Of a DNA stretch of 64,000 bases, positions 59,219 through 64,000 are shown one piece after another. The notes below the pieces were generated by a model. That model was not told where the DNA came from and ran no database searches. It worked only from the letters and a program-made list of their open reading frames with translations. Position numbers and translations under genes: made by a program. The DNA lies in contig CP093830.1 in assembly GCA_033063855.1 (NCBI GenBank), positions 2,356,854-2,420,853 on the forward strand. The letters are read 5' to 3'. The stretch comes from Smittia aterrima. Taxonomy: Eukaryota > Arthropoda > Insecta > Diptera > Chironomidae. Each line of letters starts with the position of its first letter. The stretch's first letter is position 1.

Positions 59219-62200
59219 GTAAGTTTGCCTTTTTCATTAATCTTTCAAACGCGACGAACGAAAACGACGACGATTGTGTTTTATTATCATAATCAAAGCT
59301 CAAGTGAAAGAAACAAAAAGACGGCTTCGTGTTGCGCGAGGGGCAATGAGGGCGAGGGGTGGAATAAAATAAAGATTAAAAATTTATAGATTAATTATCC
59401 AAACAACAACAATCCATCGTCAAACCTTCCACGAACCTTCCAGTCGAATTTTCCACTGAGCCGATTTTTCCTTTTCATGCAGGCGGCGACCACGTCGACG
59501 ACGACTATAATAAAAAGGAATGGAACTCGGAATCATAAATTTTTGATCATATTTATATCATTACAACATGTTTCGTTGCCGTCGAGTCGAACTACTCGCT
59601 TCTTGCGCCTTTCACTGTGTCGTCGTGTTAAAATATTTATCCTTGAATGTTCCTTGAACCCGCGCGCTGACTTCTCGCTTCGTTTTTTTTTGTGTGACCA
59701 TCTCCGGCTTATAAGGAGAAGTCGCGTTTTATTCTTTCAACAGCGAGAAGAACAAGAAGTTAATGTTGGTGTTGGTGGTGAGGGGAGCGCTAGAGCTCTT
59801 AGCTTGCTTCTGAATGAAGAAACCTGACTTTGATCATCTCGCACACGAAGTGAAACATTATTCAAAAATATTTTGTAAGCTCTGGATGAAATGAATCGGA
59901 AAGATACGGAAAGGCTTTGAGATCAGGAGAAGACGAAGAGGGAGATACATACAATCAACTCACACTCGATGATTGTTGATCCATCTTACCACAAATACTT
60001 GCGGAGAATCTTTTTTTTTCCGTTGAGTTGCTTGTTGATGTGTTGGTTGAAGTGGCCAGTTCAGTTCTGCTTCTTGAACAGGTGATTGAATGGAATAAAA
60101 GATGAGAAGAATGGTTGGATAATGACGGCAGAGTTGATTTTGTTCTTCTTCCTCTTCTCTCCTCAACTCGTTTTGTTCTCGGCTGTAGTGTGTGCAGTGT
60201 TCTCGTGTATTTCACAAACAAAAATCTTATAATTTTCCTTCTCCGTTGCCTTAGCCTTCGCTTCTAGATATTTTCTTCTTACTTAATACTTCTTAATTGG
60301 AATTTTTTGATATTACGTTGCCTTCCTCTCCTCATCTTCGAGCGCTTTTGAGAAGTTTTTATAGTTTTCTGATACAAGTCCAGAATGCGCGTTGCCCAGC
60401 CCAACAAGACACGGAAGACTTTTGATATCTTACAAATTCAAATTTCATCGTTTAAATTGCAAATCACGAGATTGCTTCTCTTGCAGATTCTTTCTTACCC
60501 ACGCTCTTTGCACCAACAACAAGTTAATCATCAGAAATGCAATTCGATCTTGAAGCTTTTTAAGTTGTAGCATCGACCTGATGAAAGTCAGTGTATGAAG
60601 TGTTTTTAAAAACCACAATTCATTCATAATTGTTGAGTCGAGGGCTTGATTTTTTGTCCGAAGAATTATACAACAAAGAACACTTTAAATGAACTCAACG
60701 AGCGAAACCAAAGAGAGATGGGTCAGACTTTTGCTTCTGTCATCGAGTTTTTATGTCGATTCAATGAGTAATTGTCTAAGTGTTAGCTTGAATAATGCAA
60801 ATGTCGAGAACAAAACAAAGAGCACCATCAAAAAAATTATTGTCATAAAAAACTTTGCACAGTCTCCCACTCAACAATTCCACTGCATTTTGTTCATTCA
60901 AAACGACCGGATAGACAATTTCCATGTTGCTCAAGCACACGTCATAATGAAAAGCCAGGAAGTTGCCGGCTACCTGTTCCTTCTTTTATTTTTCCATCAT
61001 GCTGTGTCGACAACGGAGAAAGCCAGCAAAGTTTTGGCATGCGATGCGCGCGATCAGGAAAAAAGACTCGAAACACTCAAAAACCTTTTTTAGAAAACGG
61101 AAAAGCATAAAAAATGACACATGTTCGAATGAATGAAATGTACGATGTGTCATTCTTGCGTCTCTTCTTCCCGAATATAAAATTCCGCAAATGCCCATGT
61201 AACGACTTAACATTTCAAACTCAATTTTTTTGGATTCGCAACTCCGCTCGGAATACTTTGATCCCGCTCAATGACAATGGAAACTTCACCGCACATCATC
61301 GTCAAGAGTGGAAGCTGTGAAAAATGTTCTCAGCTTTCCTCGTTTCAACTTGAGAAATAGTCGAGAGTCGCGTGTGCTATGTTAAAAATTTATCGCCGGG
61401 CGCTAATCCCAACTGACAATTTAAGTTAGTGAGAAAGAACTCTCAAGCTTGATGTACAGAAGTTGAATGAAGTCTGTTTCTAAAGATAGATGAGAAAACG
61501 GAAAGTTCCGGACTGACATTTCTTCATAAAAAGTGTCAAAGTTTGTTTTTGAGAAAATTTGTTTTGATGGCTGCTTGTTAAGAGATCTGATGAACGCGGA
61601 AGAAATCTATCTCGAAATGTATTTTCATTTTCGCATTCTCCACGCCCCCTCGACTACTTCCGTCATAATCGTTTAGATCACAAGCGATACCACCAATTTA
61701 ACAGCTCCATACATCATCGTGCACTCAACAAGAATCTTATTAATAAACGTTAAATTATCTATGCCTCGCCGGGTTCCGAAAGGAATAAGAAGAAGAAGAC
61801 GAGCTCTAATTAAAATTTCATTTCTTTTAATGCTCTTCTTGCCTCCTCTTATAAATTAAGATGAGTTTGCGAAACTAACTTTGAGTTTTTTTTTTCACTT
61901 TTATAAAATGAAAAACGTTCAAGGCATGGTTCCGTCTATGTGCTAGCGATTCGCGATGCATATTGTGCGGTCCTGGTTGTCTCGAACTGATTCAAGTGCT
62001 CCTCGCTGCACCTCGACACATTACATTGAATAATATTAAAATTAAATCTTAATTGCGAGCGCATGATGAGTTTCATGCCAAATAAATCATCTTAAAGTGC
62101 GAATTTATCCGAGAGAACGTATTTGAAACTCTTTGAACAAGAAAACGTTTTAATTTGAAAAATGATTTGACACTTAATAAAATCACTTTTCGCTCGAGTT

Positions 62201-64000
62201 TATGTCATTTCTCTTTGCGGTGCTTTGTCGCTCAATTTGAGGCAGCTTCGGCTTTTCTAATTCTTCCTGTTGTTTGAGTAATGCTTCACATAATTTCATT
62301 GTTCCTGTTGATCAACTTCATGCCAGTTACGTTGGCGTAACAATCCACAGTTTACATCTCAAGAGCGTGGAATTGTTAAGGCTTCTTCGCCTTGACCGTC
62401 AACCTAACTTTTTGCAGCTACAAATGTCATAAGTTACGATTCGTTTCAACACATTTTTAAATGAGCCCACTCATTTACTTTCAAAACAAAAAAAAGGACA
62501 AAATGCTCTTTGTTCCCTGAAAGAAACTCTAAACATTTCTCTTTGTTTTGGGAATTTAAATAAATTAGCACGTGGGGTAGAAAATGTTGTAAGTTTCATC
62601 ATTGCAAATAGAAAAGATTGAGGATTTAATTGACTGGAGAAGAACTTTCATCCTTTGCACTTGCCATCACTTTATGTGTCTACCTTCCTAACTCATCTGT
62701 TTATGATAGTTTGAAACAATGTTATCAAATCTTTGATGTTGTTCGACCAGAATTGTTTCATCTCTCGATGCTTTTATCTCTGATGATTTCTGGGGAAAAT
62801 TCTACAGAAGAATTTTGTTGAATTGTGAGAAGAATCGCTTCAGGCGAATTTCCCGACTTCACGGTTGGAAGGGAAAGTAGTTTCATCATGCTACTGACAT
62901 GGAAATATCGCATTTATACTTTTTTTTTGTGCTAGATGGTTGAAAGCATCGCTGTATTTCTCCAGGTTATAAAACGAAGGTTTCATTCCTTTCCTCTCTC
63001 GCTCGTCTTTCGAAAACTGCTCACAATGAGAACCACTGAGGTTTTACTTTTTAATGCTTAACTACACGAAAAACCAGAGCATTATGTATGAAAATTATAT
63101 TTCTGCTGCTTCTTTTTAATTTCAATGTGGCTCGTGGAAAGTTTTCTTAAATACAGCAAAAGAGCTTGTTTCCTCTTTTGAAAATGTTAAGGGTTCACTT
63201 AGGGTAATGTTAAAGGAGGAAGCATTCCAATGAGCTTGGTTCACTTCTGAATAGAGAGATACATCTCATGGTCAGCCGATTCAAATTTTCAGATTTCGCC
63301 CGCGGGGATTTTTTGTCTTGTATCGCCGTGCAAAAAAAATATTATTTCCCTAGCAAATATTCTCTTTTTCAATTTAAAAACAAATTAGGGAAGCTTCAAG
63401 CTTCTTTATTGTGTTTATGAAAGAGTTCTCTTTTTACCTCGAGCTTTGTATCAGAAGACGGAATGAATGCGAAGCTTCATAATTAATTGCTGCACTTTGT
63501 ACTTTAGATGAGCTTTTGTGCGATTGGCGTGCGTAAGTTTCAAAGAAATTTTTTAATCCACTGCAGTTGCAATTTTTCTGCGGCTGGTTTATCTAATTAA
63601 AAAGAAAACACTGAACTTTGTGAATTATTCTAACGAGAGCAATGATCATTAACTCTTAAAGAATCTACGTTGCTTAATGATTCTTTACGCAATATAACTT
63701 TAATTCTTTTAAGACTTGAAGGGTAAAAGAAAAACTTTTCGTTCGCTTCATGGAACCCTCGCGTCGTTTTCGGTTTCGAGCATGTCAATCTCATGCATGA
63801 ATTAAACTCAAACTTTTGCCTCGGCCAAATCCACAAAACTACGCCAACTTCTTAGAGTTTGCTCCCTTCAAGTATTGGAAAATTCATCAACAAAACGAAT
63901 AATTTGAGATTTGGGTTTCTCTAAAATTCCTGAAATTTTGTGTTTAAACGTTTACAGCAAAAATAACGAAAATGAAGAAATAAATTCACTGGAAAGCTAA
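59219..64000. other. Gene-free right end of the window
   Basis: Apart from the minus-strand candidate exon near 60 kb, no coding exon is recognised. Open frames such as 60689-61093 (134 codons, ATG start) have no domain, signal peptide or splice context that I can support. The sequence could be the first intron of the gene proposed at 59211. Confidence 0.45.
59964..59984 (-). CDS. Possible first coding exon (M-D-Q-Q-S-S-S) on the minus strand
   Basis: On the minus strand ATGGATCAACAATCATCGAGT (ATG at 59982-59984, A at -3 and G at +4) runs into GTGAGT (59958-59963). Upstream, 59985-60225 reads as 5' UTR-like sequence with a second possible donor, GTAAGA, just before the ATG. No downstream exon could be found to the left. 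It lies opposite the candidate intron starting at 59219, so at least one of the two may be false. Confidence 0.2.

Noticed and set aside
60689..61093. 134-codon open frame with ATG start and a Leu-rich hydrophobic segment
   Set aside because: No known motif, the hydrophobic stretch is internal, and a chance frame of this length is expected in a window this size; it could be an orphan gene but I cannot support it.
62630..62821. Open frame that looks like a fragment of a soluble helical protein
   Set aside because: Starts at TTG, only 63 codons, no splice context and no family match.
1..64000. tRNA, rRNA, CRISPR arrays, transposon ends or retroelement genes
   Set aside because: I saw no cloverleaf B-box, rRNA core, regular spacer array, reverse transcriptase or transposase motif. 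AAGCTT-containing words seem frequent in the spacers, but I could not count them against expectation.

Overview
This is nuclear DNA from an insect, most likely a lower dipteran such as a midge (inference). The spacers and introns are A/T-rich. Introns use GT-AG borders and many are only 60-100 bases long. The recognisable proteins are animal: a muscle Z-disc PDZ/LIM protein, an NMDA-type glutamate receptor, DM-domain zinc fingers, a FAM120-like protein and a phospholipase B. There are no operons; each gene has its own transcription unit. One 100-base run of N (46301-46400) marks a scaffold gap.

Layout, left to right. Positions 1-16853 (+) hold a Zasp52 (Zasp/Cypher/Enigma) orthologue whose first exon(s) lie upstream of the window. 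It encodes most of a PDZ domain, a ZM region, one internal LIM, a giant 4.7-kb exon and three C-terminal LIM domains. It shows several possible alternative ends and two apparently mutually exclusive exons. Positions 18110-18991 (+) hold a single-exon gene with two complete DM domains and a C-terminal stretch resembling the Doublesex dimerisation domain; this is the most unusual gene in the window. Positions 22889-32893 (-) hold a 16-exon Nmdar2 orthologue with large Asn/Asp/Lys-rich insertions in its extracellular domain and a one-base frame break in exon 2. Positions 38294-39867 (-) hold a tandem pair of small secreted cysteine-rich paralogues, both predicted at 173 residues but with different intron numbers. 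Positions 42157-45459 (-) hold a FAM120/constitutive coactivator of PPAR-gamma-like gene of 8 exons. Positions 46401-48400 (+) hold a phospholipase B1-like GDSL lipase truncated on its 5' side by the gap. From 48401 to 64000 I see no certain coding exon. Two candidate first exons, one on each strand near 59.2 and 60.0 kb, suggest that long-intron genes may start there.

The genes do not form a pathway; the window is an ordinary stretch of insect chromosome. All exon borders were placed by hand from splice consensus, reading-frame continuity and remembered family similarity. The exon phases sum correctly for every complete gene except Nmdar2 exon 2, where they are off by exactly one base.
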